DNA of 64,000 nucleotides from Epiperipatus broadwayi (lineage: Eukaryota; Onychophora; Udeonychophora; Euonychophora; Peripatidae), in assembly GCA_028023455.1 (NCBI GenBank), contig JAQFVV010006203.1, positions 11,818,348-11,882,347 on the forward strand, written 5' to 3'. The position numbers and the translations under genes were made by a program. Each line of letters starts with the position of its first letter. Positions within the stretch are counted from its first letter, which is position 1. This document shows, piece after piece, positions 24,795-37,405 of this stretch. The notes under the pieces are model-generated. The model was not told the origin of the DNA. It searched no databases and worked only from the letters and a program-made list of their open reading frames with translations.

Positions 24795-25125
24795 TAGTAT
24801 GTACAAGATACACACTCCATTCCTTAGAATATTGATTACTTGAGAGTCCCACCAGGCTAATTATGAGCCTGGACTATGTATTTGGGGTGGCCAGTTATCC
24901 ACTAATAATGATGAGCAGTTTCTAACATAAAAGAAATTACTTGCCCATGAATTAGTTCAGCTTAGGATGTGAGAATGATAACTATTAAACATTCGATAAA
25001 CAGATAACAGCAAACAAACATCAGCTAAATTAATTTAATAATAACAAAGTTTATTAAGATAAAAAAAATAAAAGAAATTAATAAATATTTCATCTAGATA
25101 GAATATTTTATTTATTGTTAGCCTG
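24795..25125 (+). repeat. Dispersed repeat, family R2, copy 2
   Basis: This copy aligns with 20815-21165 from acacactcca through agtttattaagat and on to atagaatattttattta. It ends just before the first recognisable RTE endonuclease codons. Confidence 0.65.
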
Positions 25126-25129
25126 GATA

Positions 25130-27330
25130 TAGGAAATGCTTATGATCAGATCAAAAGATATTTTAAAATTATCATAGGAGATTTTAATAGTATAATTTAT
25201 ATGTGATTGAAAGATTAATGTACTGTGATAAATTTGGCTATGATATGAGAAAGTACACAGATTTGTATAAATTCGCGAAGAAAAAATAACTATAAATTCT
25301 TTCTTTGAAAAAAAATAATAAATGAAACGGACATGGAAGAATCCAAATGAAAATACACCAGGTATAGATTACATTTTGACTAACATAAAGTGCATCTTTC
25401 AAGAATATGACGTTTTTAATAGATTCAGCATCGGAAGTGATCATCCATTAGTGAGCTGCAAAATACTCGTTAATGCAAAACTAGAGAGAGTAAAATTATT
25501 AAGGAAGATATTATTAAGAGATGATATTTCTAATCTTCTGAATCACTCAAATGAATTGAAATTAGTGTTAACAATTGATAATCCTAACTTTAGAAACGCT
25601 CAAATGAATTTAAATTAGAACTTAACTGAAGTTCTATTAAAAATTGTAGGAAAGACAACTTTTGTAAGGAAATTCGCCAGTCAATTTTCTAATGAGACAG
25701 GAAAATGTATGAAAAAAGAAATACGAAATTTTTTACAAATAATTATTAAATATTGATATCTAGACTTTTTAGGAATTGGTAGGAAAAGAGTCAATAATTG
25801 TGTAAGAAAGTATAACTGTGATAGACAAAGAAAGCAATAAAATGAAATACTCAATATGTAAAACATCATCTTGGTATTAGAAAAATAAGAAGTAATAAAG
25901 TTCTATATAGACTTGTAGAAGAATAAAAAATAAGAAAACGAAGCATCTCCTGTAATTACTACATCTTCTGAATGGGAATATTTTAAATGAAAGATGAGAT
26001 ATGCAATTGAACCTATGAAGAAGGTTCAAACCAGAAAATTTAAGAATAATATAAAGAAATAGCAAAATTATTGGCAGAACAATATACCAAATCTTAACTG
26101 GGAGAAATGTACCAGTGCTTGGAATAATACAGTAATGGGTGATAAAGAATGTATTAGAAATTGCATACCTGTCCAATCTTCAATCAATTTCACACAAAAC
26201 TTTATCAAGGTAATACAACATTCTGCAGTGAACTTTGGATTCTAACCAACACTAAGAACAATCTGGATTTAAAAATAGTTTTAAAACAAGTGATCACATC
26301 CAGATATTGAGAGAAGTTATAGAAAGGATCAGGAATTTAAATTGCCATTATGCTTTTGATTTTTTATGAAATGGCATTTCCTTTGGATCATCAAGATATA
26401 GATTTCATGATATTGCTATATTCTGAAAAAATATTTATCAAAATTCAACAGCAACAACATTAGATTACATGGTGATACTAAGATTAACATTGAGAATGAT
26501 ATAACATCATGGTAATTCTATATCTTGAAACTTTTTACAACAGTTTTACAAGAAATAATATGTTTATTAAAATGGAAAGCTAAGGAAGTAAAAATAAATG
26601 AAGATCATTTAACTCATTTAGATTTTGCAGTCGATGTGATTGTTATTATAAATAAATACTTCACAGCTTCAGAAAATGTTACAAGAGTTATCACATGAAA
26701 GTAAATAAAATAAAACCAATGATAAAGGCTAAAAAGACTAAAGTAATATTCAGTGTTAAAGAAGAAAATAAAGATGGTTAATTTGAATTAGAAGTTAAAA
26801 ACTACAAATATCAGTGTAACATAATGGATAAAATTAATCATAGAATTAAACTTGGATAGTGTTTTTGGTAAAAATAATTTAATTTTAAAATGAAATATGT
26901 CCATTTGTTTGAAAAAAAAAAAGATTTATATGTAATTATCATTTCTTTCTTATGGATCTGAGACTTAAACACTTAGAAAAAGAACAGTTCAGAAATTTTT
27001 GACTACTTAGTGAAATATTGAGAGATGTATCTTGGGAATAACAAGAAGGGGTCAATCCAAAATACATGGCAAGAAAACAGAATGCTATCCCTGAAATCAT
27101 TAAAAGAATTAAGAAACTGAAATTAAGTTGGGCTAGATATATTACTAGAAAAGATGATAATATATGGGTAGGTACATTTTTAAATTGGACATTAAGAGAT
27201 TTCAAAACATTAGTGAGATGGTTGGTTGAAATAAGAATGTTTACTGGCATTATGTGAAGAAGACGTGGCAATTATTGCAGAAATTTGGAAAATCTTCATC
27301 CTATAGTGAATCAATAGTGATTGCAAGACA
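25130..27330 (+). pseudogene. RTE-clade non-LTR retrotransposon relic
   Basis: Scattered frames encode an APE-type endonuclease followed by RT. The endonuclease has a KIIIGDFN motif (25165-25188), a KFGYDMRKYTDLYKFA block, a GIDYIL motif and FSIGSDHPLV (about 25420-25452). The RT has EQSGFKNSFKTSDHIQILREVIE (from 26256, QxGFR-like), then a HLDFAVDV box (about 26618-26638) in which the first catalytic Asp is Val. The C-terminal part is IKRIKKLKLSWARYI...NWTLRDF (27066-27200), the usual RTE tail. Many stops and frameshifts occur. The order and motifs match RTE (BovB-like) elements. It is an old, inactive copy. Confidence 0.85.
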
Positions 27331-27384
27331 TGCAGCATTTATCCAGATATGCTGGCATGTTCTCTTATTTTTCTCTTTCACTTT

Positions 27385-27455
27385 CTTTGCATATATATAT
27401 ATATATATGTCCACAGATGGCGTCCTACCATATATATATATATATATATATATAT
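27385..27455. repeat. Two short (TA)n runs
   Basis: Two runs of alternating ta lie on either side of tgtccacagatggcgtcctacca. A similar sequence (tgttcaaaagatggcgctttacca) follows a (TA)n run at about 29012-29036, so this pair may be a small repeat of its own. Confidence 0.6.
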
Positions 27456-27496
27456 GAAAAAACTGTTTAACTTGCATTTTTGTTTATCATATATAT

Positions 27497-27670
27497 ATAT
27501 TGCTTATAACAGTTTTTTCATATACACTTCAATGCAAACAAAAGCAGAGAAGAATAATAGAGCTCTAAAGAAGACTGCTGGACAGTCGAAACTGTAAGGA
27601 AAATAAAAGAAGATTTTAAGAAAATTTGTTTGCATTGAAGTGTATATGAAAGAACTGTTATAAGCAATAT
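27497..27670. mobile_element. Inverted-repeat element, 46-bp arms
   Basis: 27497-27542 is the reverse complement of 27625-27670 with one mismatch. The 82-bp middle is A+G-rich and holds a hammerhead-like core (27565-27591). There is no coding sequence. The layout resembles the hairpin at 15990-16155, although the sequences are unrelated. Confidence 0.7.
27565..27597 (+). ncRNA. Hammerhead-like core between inverted arms
   Basis: CTAAAGA (27565-27571), one base from CUGANGA, is followed by an extra A, stem II GACTG/CAGTC (27573-27577 / 27583-27587) with loop CTGGA, and GAAA (27588-27591). The next bases, ctgta, could give a minimal stem III and a GTA cleavage site. I could not find convincing stem I pairing, so this is the weakest of the four candidates. 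Confidence 0.3.
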
Positions 27671-30409
27671 GAATGTGCTGGCATACTTGGAATTTTCAAT
27701 GACGTTTTCTGTTGAACTCTACCATTCTTGACTTTTAAAGATATGCCGTATTAAGGGATACAATAGAATTATCTTTCATTTGTCTTCGCAATCGAAGTAT
27801 CCTTTATTTTATATTTGATTATAATTACTTGTCAATATCTGTCTCAATTGTATTGTTGGGTTTCTTTGTCCATATTACTACATTTAAAAACCCTTGTTTT
27901 CCTATCATGATTTACAATATTGTCTTTGCCATAATTTATTCCACAAATGTTTTAATGTTTGCATTAGCCGACTTCTCCAGATCTAGCAACAGAGTAATTT
28001 AGTTTAACGAAATAGATATAAATTTTCTCCCAAGTTTTAATTAAAGATTCAGAATCTTCTTGAACGACGCATCTTTCGATTATTAACTCGTTTTAATTGA
28101 CTATATTAAAATTAATCAAAATTACATTTATAATTTACTGTAAATTGTGTGAATTAAAAATCAGGAGTGTTTGTTATCACATATCTTTCTGATACAGATT
28201 AGAAGCATGGGAACATTAATACAATAATTGTAACCTGTTATCGCTATCAGTGTTCAAAGTCTATTCATAATAGCGATTATAAAAGTTTTTAAGCCGCTGG
28301 TTTTACAAATTATTATTATTATGGATTTTATCTACGTTTTATTTTTAGTTTTAAGCATCATGAAAAAAAAAAAACATTAATGAGAGATACTTTTTTTCTA
28401 AAATACATTATAACAATGTTTTACTTATTTTTATAAAGAATATTTTGTGATTTTAGTGTAAAATATTATGCTTGCATTAATATGATTTGAAATATTTTGA
28501 AATAAATTGTCATTAATTTTACACCATTACATAACGTTCAAATAAGTCAAAAAATTTTAATTAGTGATTACTTATAAGTTCTAATTGACTTAAAGATAAC
28601 AAGTGTAGAAGATCAGTACGTTGTTTTAGTCCATAGCCATGGGTCGGAAACGAGCATAGCTGTTTTCTAGTAACGATACCCCAAAAGCAGTGTTTTCACC
28701 TATTGTGGGTCAATCAGACAATTGATAATTAAATTAATATCTATATTCACTTTAGTATTTAATAATGCATGTATAACATACTCAAAAGTGTTAATTTATA
28801 CCCAATGTATCTCAGTGAAAAGGTCACTGGCATACCACTGAAGACGATGAACGAACATTTTTTTTATATCTCATATATCAACTCATGACTAGACACGCTA
28901 ATGCCTTAACTTTTTGTAATGAATAAGTAAATTATGTAGCTACAGAGATGGTATTGTAGGCAACTTGGAGAGAGAATCAGTCACTTTTTCATTTTACAAT
29001 ATATATATATATGTTCAAAAGATGGCGCTTTACCAAAACCACCGAACAAGTGTAAAATTTGTTTACATAAACGAAAAAAGAGTCAGAATTAACTACCTCT
29101 TTCATTTGCTCACCCCCAGATCAGCTGATTTCAAGTGATAGCAGGTTACTTGAGTAACTTGTTTTTGTTTTTCATATATATATACAGACGAAGTAACTTC
29201 TTTTTCAATTGTTTTAGGATTTTTCACTCAGATAATAAGTACAAAACAACCCAGTTAATCATCCCTACACTGGTCTCTTGTAAATTTGTAATTATCTGCC
29301 TATGGCTAGAGGATAAAGCAATAACTGAAACATATTCATATTTCTTCACTTGGGAATTGAGGAATCTAGCCATGATCGACTTTTCGTTTGCTTGTTTTTT
29401 TTAATGGGAGGAGGGCTTGTTGGAAAGATCCATTGTTTTGTTGCAGATAACTTATTAAGACAGATTATATCTTTTTTAAAAAATATATTATTTGAAAAAA
29501 AAAAGAATATCTTATATACATAGAAATTTTTTTTGGGTTTTCACTATATGGGATTACCTTTTATTACTATTATGACACTGACATTGTGGTTAGATTTTAC
29601 CTATTGTCACTTTACTATGAAGGTGAGAAGAAAAATCATGTAGAAGCACCAATATTATAGCAGTAACAGTGAACAATTGTTCACACACACAAATGAACTC
29701 GCAAACTGGGATTTCATCTGCTAGAGAAAAAAATTCGATTTACTTTTAACATAATTTTTGTTGATGAAGTATGCGAAAACACAGTTTGTAGTAGTGTAGG
29801 CATATGTACCCATTACATATATACATTGTATTCACGTAACTGCATTTTTATATTGGAGATAATAGTTGGCAATATGCTCCTCAAGTTTAAATTTAGAATG
29901 ATTTAATTCATAGGGAAAAATATTTAATTTTCCCACATATGTGTTTAACAATAATAATGGGCATTCAATTAATTTAAAAATAGTATGCATCACATGATAA
30001 TATAATAATTTTTATTATTTTAAGCATAATTTTAATATTTGGAGGGTATTATAATTTATAAATGTTTGTAAGAGAGAGAGAGAAAATTATAAAATCAGAT
30101 AAATAGTTTACTTTGTTCTCCCTCTTTAATAATTTTATCTAATCATCAGTTAACTTTCATTTGGAAATTACAAAGAGGAAAAAATATTTTCAATATATTA
30201 TTTAGCAATTTTAATTTTAACTTTTTAAGAGAGATAAAGTAGGTAAATCTTTATGTTTAGGAATATTTTTGAAAGAAAAAAAAAGATTCTAACATTTTTG
30301 TTAAATTTTACTTTTCTCTTCAATACAATAAACAGTTTTTATCAAATCAATATAATTAACTGATTATCTTCTTCTTTTGGTGTAAGAAAAAAAATAATCA
30401 GAAGATTAA
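27671..30409. other. Unassigned A+T-rich DNA
   Basis: No gene was recognised. At 29010-29160 there is a less A+T-rich block after a (TA)n run (gatggcgctttacc ... ctcacccccagatcagctga) of unknown origin. A (GA)n run lies at about 30073-30083. Confidence 0.4.
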
Positions 30410-30510
30410 TTTTTTTTTTATATATGTCATAGCATCGGCTGGGATGCGAACCCACAACTGTCTGCAACCAACTACTTGCTTGCATGACCTTTCGGCTAAC
30501 AACGTCATAA
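30410..30510 (-). mobile_element. tRNA-derived SINE copy
   Basis: On the minus strand an A-box-like ttagccgaaagg is followed by a B-box gtgggttcgcatccca, then gccgatgctatgacatat and a run of A. The 3' tail is shared with the copies at 3547 and 14719, but the tRNA-like head is different. This suggests one SINE tail joined to more than one tRNA head, or strong divergence. Acceptor pairing is poor, so it is not a functional tRNA gene. Confidence 0.65.
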
Positions 30511-31744
30511 GAAAACAAAGTAAAGTGGAAATTTTTGTGACTTTTGTACTTAAAAAAAGAAAGGGAAATAATAGAACAATTCTCTTTTGTAAAAATACAT
30601 CCAATTGGCCAGTGTTTAGTTTGTACATGTAGGAGACAGGATTATAATTAGTCAAAAGCCTGGGTTAGTCACAGGATTTAAATGTTTGGTAAAAAGAAGG
30701 CAGTTTTTGACACAGTTGCTGAAGAAGGTAGCTGCTAAAAGGGAAAGTAGGAGGAAAAAGTTCTAATCAAATTGTTAAAGAAGATAACAGAAGAATTTAG
30801 TTGGAATAGCATATTATGAGTTTATCTATAAAAATGTTCTTTTTAAGATTAATACAACCATATGCTAAGTTTAACTAAAAGTTAGATATTATCTACCCCT
30901 AGTCTGAAATCTTGTCTCAAATAAAGATCCAAGCCTGGAAAATTGTTAGAAAAAATTAAAAAAAATATTTGTGTATGTTAGTCTGAAACTATTGCATGGA
31001 AAAGTGGATAAATTAATTGTGTATATTTGTAACTTGTTATTGAGAAGCCTTCAAGAAAAAAAACATAGAAACTGGAAGAAGAACTTAAAAGAAATTAAAC
31101 CCACAGTTAAAGGAATTTTTTGATGTGCATATTATATTTAAATTTATATAAGAGTTTTTAAATTAAGTACCAAATTGATAATTAATAATGTCTTTAAGTA
31201 TTTTGCTTTTTATTCAGTTAGATTTCTTTCAAAATTATAAAAAGGGTTTTTTTAGAAAATTTAATTTTTATTAAATTTAAGTTTTTCTTTTGAAACATGT
31301 TTTTTTATTCATTTACTTTCTGTACAAAATTTAACAAAATATTATTTCAACTGATTTAAAGATTTTTATCTTTGATTATAAAAAAGTTGTTTTCAAATTT
31401 TTGTCATTTAACAGGAAATAACTTAATGGATTAAAAGTTAATTAAATTGATGAATAAAAATCAAATAATGAATCAGTTTAATAATACGAATTTATACTTT
31501 TTTAATAAAATGTATACATTTAAATGAACATATTATCATACCATTTTTTCTTTTTCATCAGTTATCTTATTAAATAATTGTTTTAAAATAATCTAGTATT
31601 AATGTATTTATTCCATCAGCTATATATCACATGAATTGGCAGTGTGTGTGACTTCATTTCAATATAGATGAAAGTTTTAGGGATTTTTTAAATTACTCCA
31701 GTAAAGCTATTTAATTATAATAGAATAAACTTATAAATTACTTA
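30511..31744. other. Unassigned A+T-rich DNA
   Basis: No gene or known element was recognised. Confidence 0.4.
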
Positions 31745-32400
31745 AAATTATTTATTTATTTATCTCTTGTTCACAATCACATTTCCTAGAGATTTTGCTT
31801 CCTGAGCTAGTTTAGAGCATAATTGTCAGTTGTATAGATGTAGAGGTTTATGTTGGTCTTTGGACAAACTCCATTCACTGCATTTTGTTTTTCATATTAG
31901 AAATTTAGATTGTTGACCAATACAATATTAGTACTTATATGGCCAGAGCATAGATGGTGATCAGCTTCTCAGTATTATTTTTTATTATGAATAATGGATT
32001 AGCTCTTAGATATATAAATTCAGAATAATGTGTTATATTCTAACATGAATTTAGCATTTTCTAGATAAGTAGTCTGTTTATAATGTTCTCCTTTTAAATC
32101 CAATTACAATACTGACTATTGATTATTGATTTCATGATTAATGACAGTTCTTTATGATTGCTGATGAGTTTTTGACTTAATTATTCTTTTATAATTCTGG
32201 TAATGCATCTTATAAATATAGTTATAGCTACTTATAAGTTAGGCCATGCTGACTCTCATTTGAACATGTGTATATGCTCTTTATTCTTATGTATTACTTA
32301 TTAATTTTTTTCATGTTGATGACTATTTATTTTATATTAGTGGTAAGCGGGGATGATGATGGTGATATTTTCAACCACCTATCTTTCTCCTCTTATTCTC
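31745..32400 (+). repeat. Diverged dispersed repeat, copy 2 (mate at 2460-3170)
   Basis: It shares ordered blocks with 2460-3170 (tctcttgttcacaa, gagctagtttagagcat, ggccagagcatagatggtgatcagc, aatggattagc). It is old and non-coding. Confidence 0.4.
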
Positions 32401-32944
32401 TACTGTTACAAATATTATACTTAAATTTATATTAAGAGAGTTAATATTGCATATCTATATACATATTTGTTATTTATATCAGATTTAAAGAGAATTAATT
32501 AGGATATGAGCTTGCTGTTAAATTTAAACTGATTTTATGGGAAGAAAATTTCTATTCAATAGTCATAAACATATAAAGACATGTAGTTATACTGGTTATA
32601 CTAATGCTTAATAAATTGCTAATAATTAATAATAATATTCAAATTACTGTTTTGCTTGGGAGATGACTATAAAAATAATCGAATGACTTTACTGCTAGGG
32701 AGATCGTTGGAAGTTGGAGTCCTGGAAACAACAAAACTGAATGTGATCTATAGTCTTTATTGTAATGTTTTCCGTTTTGATAGGCCTCTACACGCTAAAC
32801 TCCGCATGAGTTGATCAAACTATGTCAAAAAAGAAGAAAGTTATATTTCTATTCTAAAAACATAGCTATATTTCCTGATCAACTCGGCCTATTAATTGTT
32901 GAGAATTGTGCTATTGACGAAATCAGCTTTTAATTTATTTAATC

Positions 32945-33857
32945 TGGGCGCCAGAATTCCTAAGAATTCGCTGAAATCGTCATATAACATCTCACAAATA
33001 AAAAATACTTTTAAACTAATCGGTATTACATCATACCGTAACGAGAATTAATTTTTTAAGATTATTATTCCTGGGCTTATTCAAACATATTGGCAAAGGT
33101 AAATTACATTTTTAAATCTTATTAAACTACTAATAGATTTAATAATAAAAAATAATAACTATTATTAATAACGCACAAATGAAAATTGGTATTAGAAATA
33201 TTTTTATTCTAATAGATAAAAAAAAAATATATGAAATAAATTACTTATCGAGTAAATTAGAGAGAACACAATTCAGACGTGAATCAATTAATAAAAAAAA
33301 CAATTTTACAATTACTGTTCATATCTAAATTTCTTCTAGAAATTTCCTTAAAAAAAATGGATGTCTCTTGTACAAGAAAATTAATGTTTCTATCGGGATT
33401 GTTTAAACATACTTTTAGAAATTGTTTGAAAACGTTTAATTTGGTCACAATCAGGAGTAATGAAGTATAACTTACCGGTAAGTTTTGTGCATTCAGTAGT
33501 AGATAACTATGCATAGTTTTTTGGGTAGAATGAGCTCGGCCTTTTGGTTATTATTTGATCCTGTGGTCCATTCTCCTAGTCGGTCACGAAAGCTTTTCTG
33601 GTATACATCTTCAGGCACGATGTCTTCAGAGGCTCCGGTTCACTCCGACATGCCGAATTATTTCAGCGTAGAGCGATCTTGGATATATTATTGCTATCCA
33701 AGACCAACTAGAGAAACCAACGAACAAGATGTCCTTCAAACTGATCTCTGCCTTTTATACTCTCTAGAGGCCCAGTTTTCCGACTTCTGCACATATCTTT
33801 TGTTTGTCAAAATATCCATTGATAATCTTATATATTCTTTATAAAATTTATGTTACA
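32945..33857 (-). mobile_element. LTR-like unit with TATA box, poly(A) signal and tRNA-Lys-type primer site
   Basis: Read on the minus strand, the unit starts TGTAACA (33857-33851). It contains TATAAAAGG (33759-33751), an AATAAA (33208-33203), and TGGCGCCCA (32953-32945), the complement of a lysine tRNA 3' end and a common retroelement primer-binding site. The middle is less A+T-rich than its flanks. No retroviral coding sequence was found beyond the primer site, and the exact LTR 3' end is unclear. It is probably a 5' LTR plus a truncated interior. A host promoter is the alternative. Confidence 0.4.
33751..33759 (-). promoter_or_regulatory. TATA box (TATAAAAGG)
   Basis: A perfect TATAAAAGG on the minus strand in a locally G+C-richer context (ctctagagag precedes it). 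It is probably the promoter of the LTR-like unit. Confidence 0.5.
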
Positions 33858-35484
33858 AAGTCTCTATTTTTATCAGCATAATTCTGCCATCTTTAATTAG
33901 TTGAAATATTTTTACTTTCTCTTATCTAGATTGGTAATTTGTGTCTTTTGTTCTCTCCAATTCTAACTTTTATTTCTAATTACATAAAAAAAAAACTGAA
34001 AGAATAATTTAACTTTCATTGTACGTTATTTTTTTAAAAAAAAATTAGTCAAAAAAAAAATCTAAATTTACTTTTATTTTTTAGCTTCTACCAAATGCCA
34101 ATATATTTGCAACGTATATAAATAAACGTTACATTATGGATGACCAAGATAATGTGACATCCAACATATAAATAGAAATATAGAAAATAAAAAAGGCATG
34201 TGAAAAATAAAAAATAAATAAGTTGATAATATATGGTTTATCAATATAAAAGTGCTGAAAAAGTAAACTAAATACAAAAAGAAAAATTAGATTGGGTATT
34301 TGTTCAAAAATAGAGAAATTGTAAGATACATTATGTAAGAAACTTAAGAATATTTGAGGAAAAATTATGATTAAGAAAATAATGGATTGATGCTAATAAC
34401 AAGGAAAATAGCTGTAAGATTTATGCACTAACTAATGCAAAAGGCAGAAAGCTTGAAAAAAGTAGGCCATTAAAGCTACCAGTGCCAGTTTATTAATAAC
34501 AATAAAAATTAGTGATATCTAGTTATATGTTTTATTCAATATATAATTCTCTTGAAAGTGTAAGAAAAATAAAATAAATATCTAACCACCCTGAAAAAGT
34601 TTCTTTACCAAGTTATCACTAAAATAAAAGAATATTGGATAAATAAGATATTTACTCCTACATTAGTCAATTACCAGTAAGAATTTATAGATTTGCACTT
34701 TCTATTTTATCTTCTAACTAAAAATATCTAGAAATTCACTCAATATTGTATAAATAACTGGCAAACTATAGGTCAATTAAGAGAATACCATAATGTGCAT
34801 ACTTAACATTTTCAGTCATTTTGCATTTATATAATAAGAGTCAAAATATTTTGAAATATTAAATAAAATATTCACAGAATCTACTATTCAGATAAATTAT
34901 TTTCAATTATTTATTATTAAAATATAGAAGTTTACTATCTTTAAGTATATATATTTAATAAATTATTACACTAAGATATGTGTGAATTCAAACTTTGACC
35001 AGGTGTAATATCCAATCACAGAGTTTAACACAATGATTGTTTCAATCATTTTGAATTATGCAATGCAATTTATTTCAGCTTTCTTTTTTAACAGCTTCTA
35101 AGAACACTGATTTTAAAACCTTTTCAAGCCACTACACCCTGCTATCAAAAGTTCTAACTTGTAGCACTTTGAATACAGTATACAATACAATCTATAATTA
35201 TCACATATTAATTTAACTAGTGATTTTATTTAATTTGTTTTTTGTATTTCTTATATTTGCATAATATTATACCAAGAAATGGCCAAAACAAAATGTAAAT
35301 TTAATTATGAAAGAAATTGGTATGCAACTTATAAAATAAGCTAAGTTTTATAGTCAATATTTAATTAGTATAAAGGGTGTACTTGAATATTTCTACACAC
35401 TAAATTAATATTTAGTTTTATATAAATCTCAAATTATTTTTTATGGTTCAGCAATTAAACACAGTATAAGTTTATTTTTAATAT
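33858..35484. other. Unassigned A+T-rich DNA
   Basis: No gene or known element was recognised. Confidence 0.4.
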
Positions 35485-37405
35485 ATAATAACGATGAAAA
35501 TGCCGATTCATATAGGGAAGATTAGGGGTTTGAACTCAGACTATGACATGACCCTCAATTATCCATGCATCTCATACTACTAACATGCTTGATCATACAC
35601 ATGTCAAAAAGATAAATAATCACCAATATAAGTATTTCATGCTAAACCAGCACTCATCAGTTGATCCGGATTATCATCTCTACACATATATACAATCAAT
35701 GCTCAGTTTATATTAAAATAGCCAATCTTCATACTTTAATGGACAGGCTTCAATTCACTCGACCCCACAATTCTCAACAGATTTAAGGTCATATCATCAG
35801 TGAAGACTATTCTTTTTGTCATTTTGACTAAATTTCTGATACATCAGTTTTATCAAATTGTGACCCAAGAAGAGAAACCATCCTTACTTCTTCTAATTTC
35901 TCTTGTACACAATTAAGAAAGATCATCAGAGTACAAACTATTTACAAATGATATTCTTATCCAATTATGTTCTTTATTTTGGCTCAAATTTAGAAATGTG
36001 TCTTAACAAATTGAATTAATTTCTAAATATAATTTGTGATTATTCTTTTAATTTTTTACTTACTGATAATAAAAAACTATTTTCTAAAATAAAAAAAAAG
36101 CATATATCTGTTTACTCATCAAAAATATTAAAAGGCTATGGTAAATGTGAAAGAAATGAAACAAATTTGAATTCATTTTTGACTGATAAAAATACAAAAA
36201 AGGAAAGGAATAACTGAAGACCTATTTGAGCCAAGAGAACTGAATTGAAAAATATTTTCGAAATAAATTAAAAATTGATACCATATTTGTTGATCGTAGA
36301 AAAAATAGTAGTCTAAAATGTTCTAAAACTTTTAAATGCAAAAATACTCCCTCTCTATTTATTTGACAAAATGTCCTCCTAATAAAAAAAATTCAAGTGA
36401 TTCTAAACGACAATCGCAGTAGATGGACATTATATTATATAGTACGGTCTACTTTATTTTATATTACATCAGTGATCAATGCAGGAAGTTAACAAATTCC
36501 GATGACATTGCTTTGACTTTTCAAAATATATTCTTCCAAATAGAAAGAAATTGTGAAAACGTGGACATTTTTTTCAAAGATTATGGTTTTATTTGCTCAA
36601 TTTTTCATCTAAATCAACTGGGGAAGACATTTGTAATATGAATACAATTTTCTGCTGCAATTGATTTTAATACACGCCTTCTATATACTATTGAGGAATA
36701 AACGTTGATTATGGCAGTAACTCATTTTTCTCATTTATCTAAGGTTAGATTTAAAATAATTTCTAGTAATAATCTTTTTGAAAAACTGGATGCTTACTTG
36801 GGCATGTGAGACATTAGCACATTCTGCTAGAAAGTATTGGGTCCCTGTTTGACGGGAAAATGTCCACACTAAACTTGTAAATTCTCAATTATACATATTT
36901 TGTCATGAAAAATATTATTAGCATACATCTTTGCAGTAGCTTTCTGTTACTTTAAATATTTCACATCAAGTATAAAAAGATAAGTTAACTCACAGAAAAT
37001 TTATGTATTAAATGGATTATGTCCTGTACATGAGGGGTCAGATTGACTTTAGGTCAACATGGATGTAACAAGAATCCTAGCCTTAAGGTGGCATTTGAGT
37101 GTTCCATTATCAGATTTTCAATTGGATGGATGGTTGAAGAGTTGGAGTTGATTGAAGCCTGTCCATTAAAGTATGAAGATTGGCTATCTTAATATATATC
37201 TGAGCACTTATTGCATATATGTGTAGAGATAATAATCTGGACCAACTGATGATTGCTGGTTTAGCATAAAATACATATATTGGTGATTATTTATCTTTTC
37301 AACATATATGTGTTCAAGTGTATCAGTGTTATGAGATAGAGTGGAAAGTGGTGGGTCGAGTGAAAGTCTATGTTCATATACCCTATATATTAAAAAGCCG
37401 TTAAG
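35485..37405. mobile_element. Inverted-repeat element, family D, about 290-bp ends
   Basis: About 290 bp at 35500-35790 recurs inverted at about 37110-37400. Matching landmarks are gaccctcaattatccatgcatctcat, aagataaataatcaccaatat, ctaaaccagca.tcatcagttg.tcc, and gccaatcttcatactttaatggacaggctt, each with its inverse. The interior of about 1.3 kb has no recognisable transposase. A shorter relative lies at 61550-61805. It is probably a non-autonomous DNA transposon. Confidence 0.6.

Noticed and set aside
33279-33844. Open frames of 63-111 codons around the LTR-like unit
   Set aside because: No family resemblance, and the longer plus-strand frame is antisense to the TATA box and LTR features.
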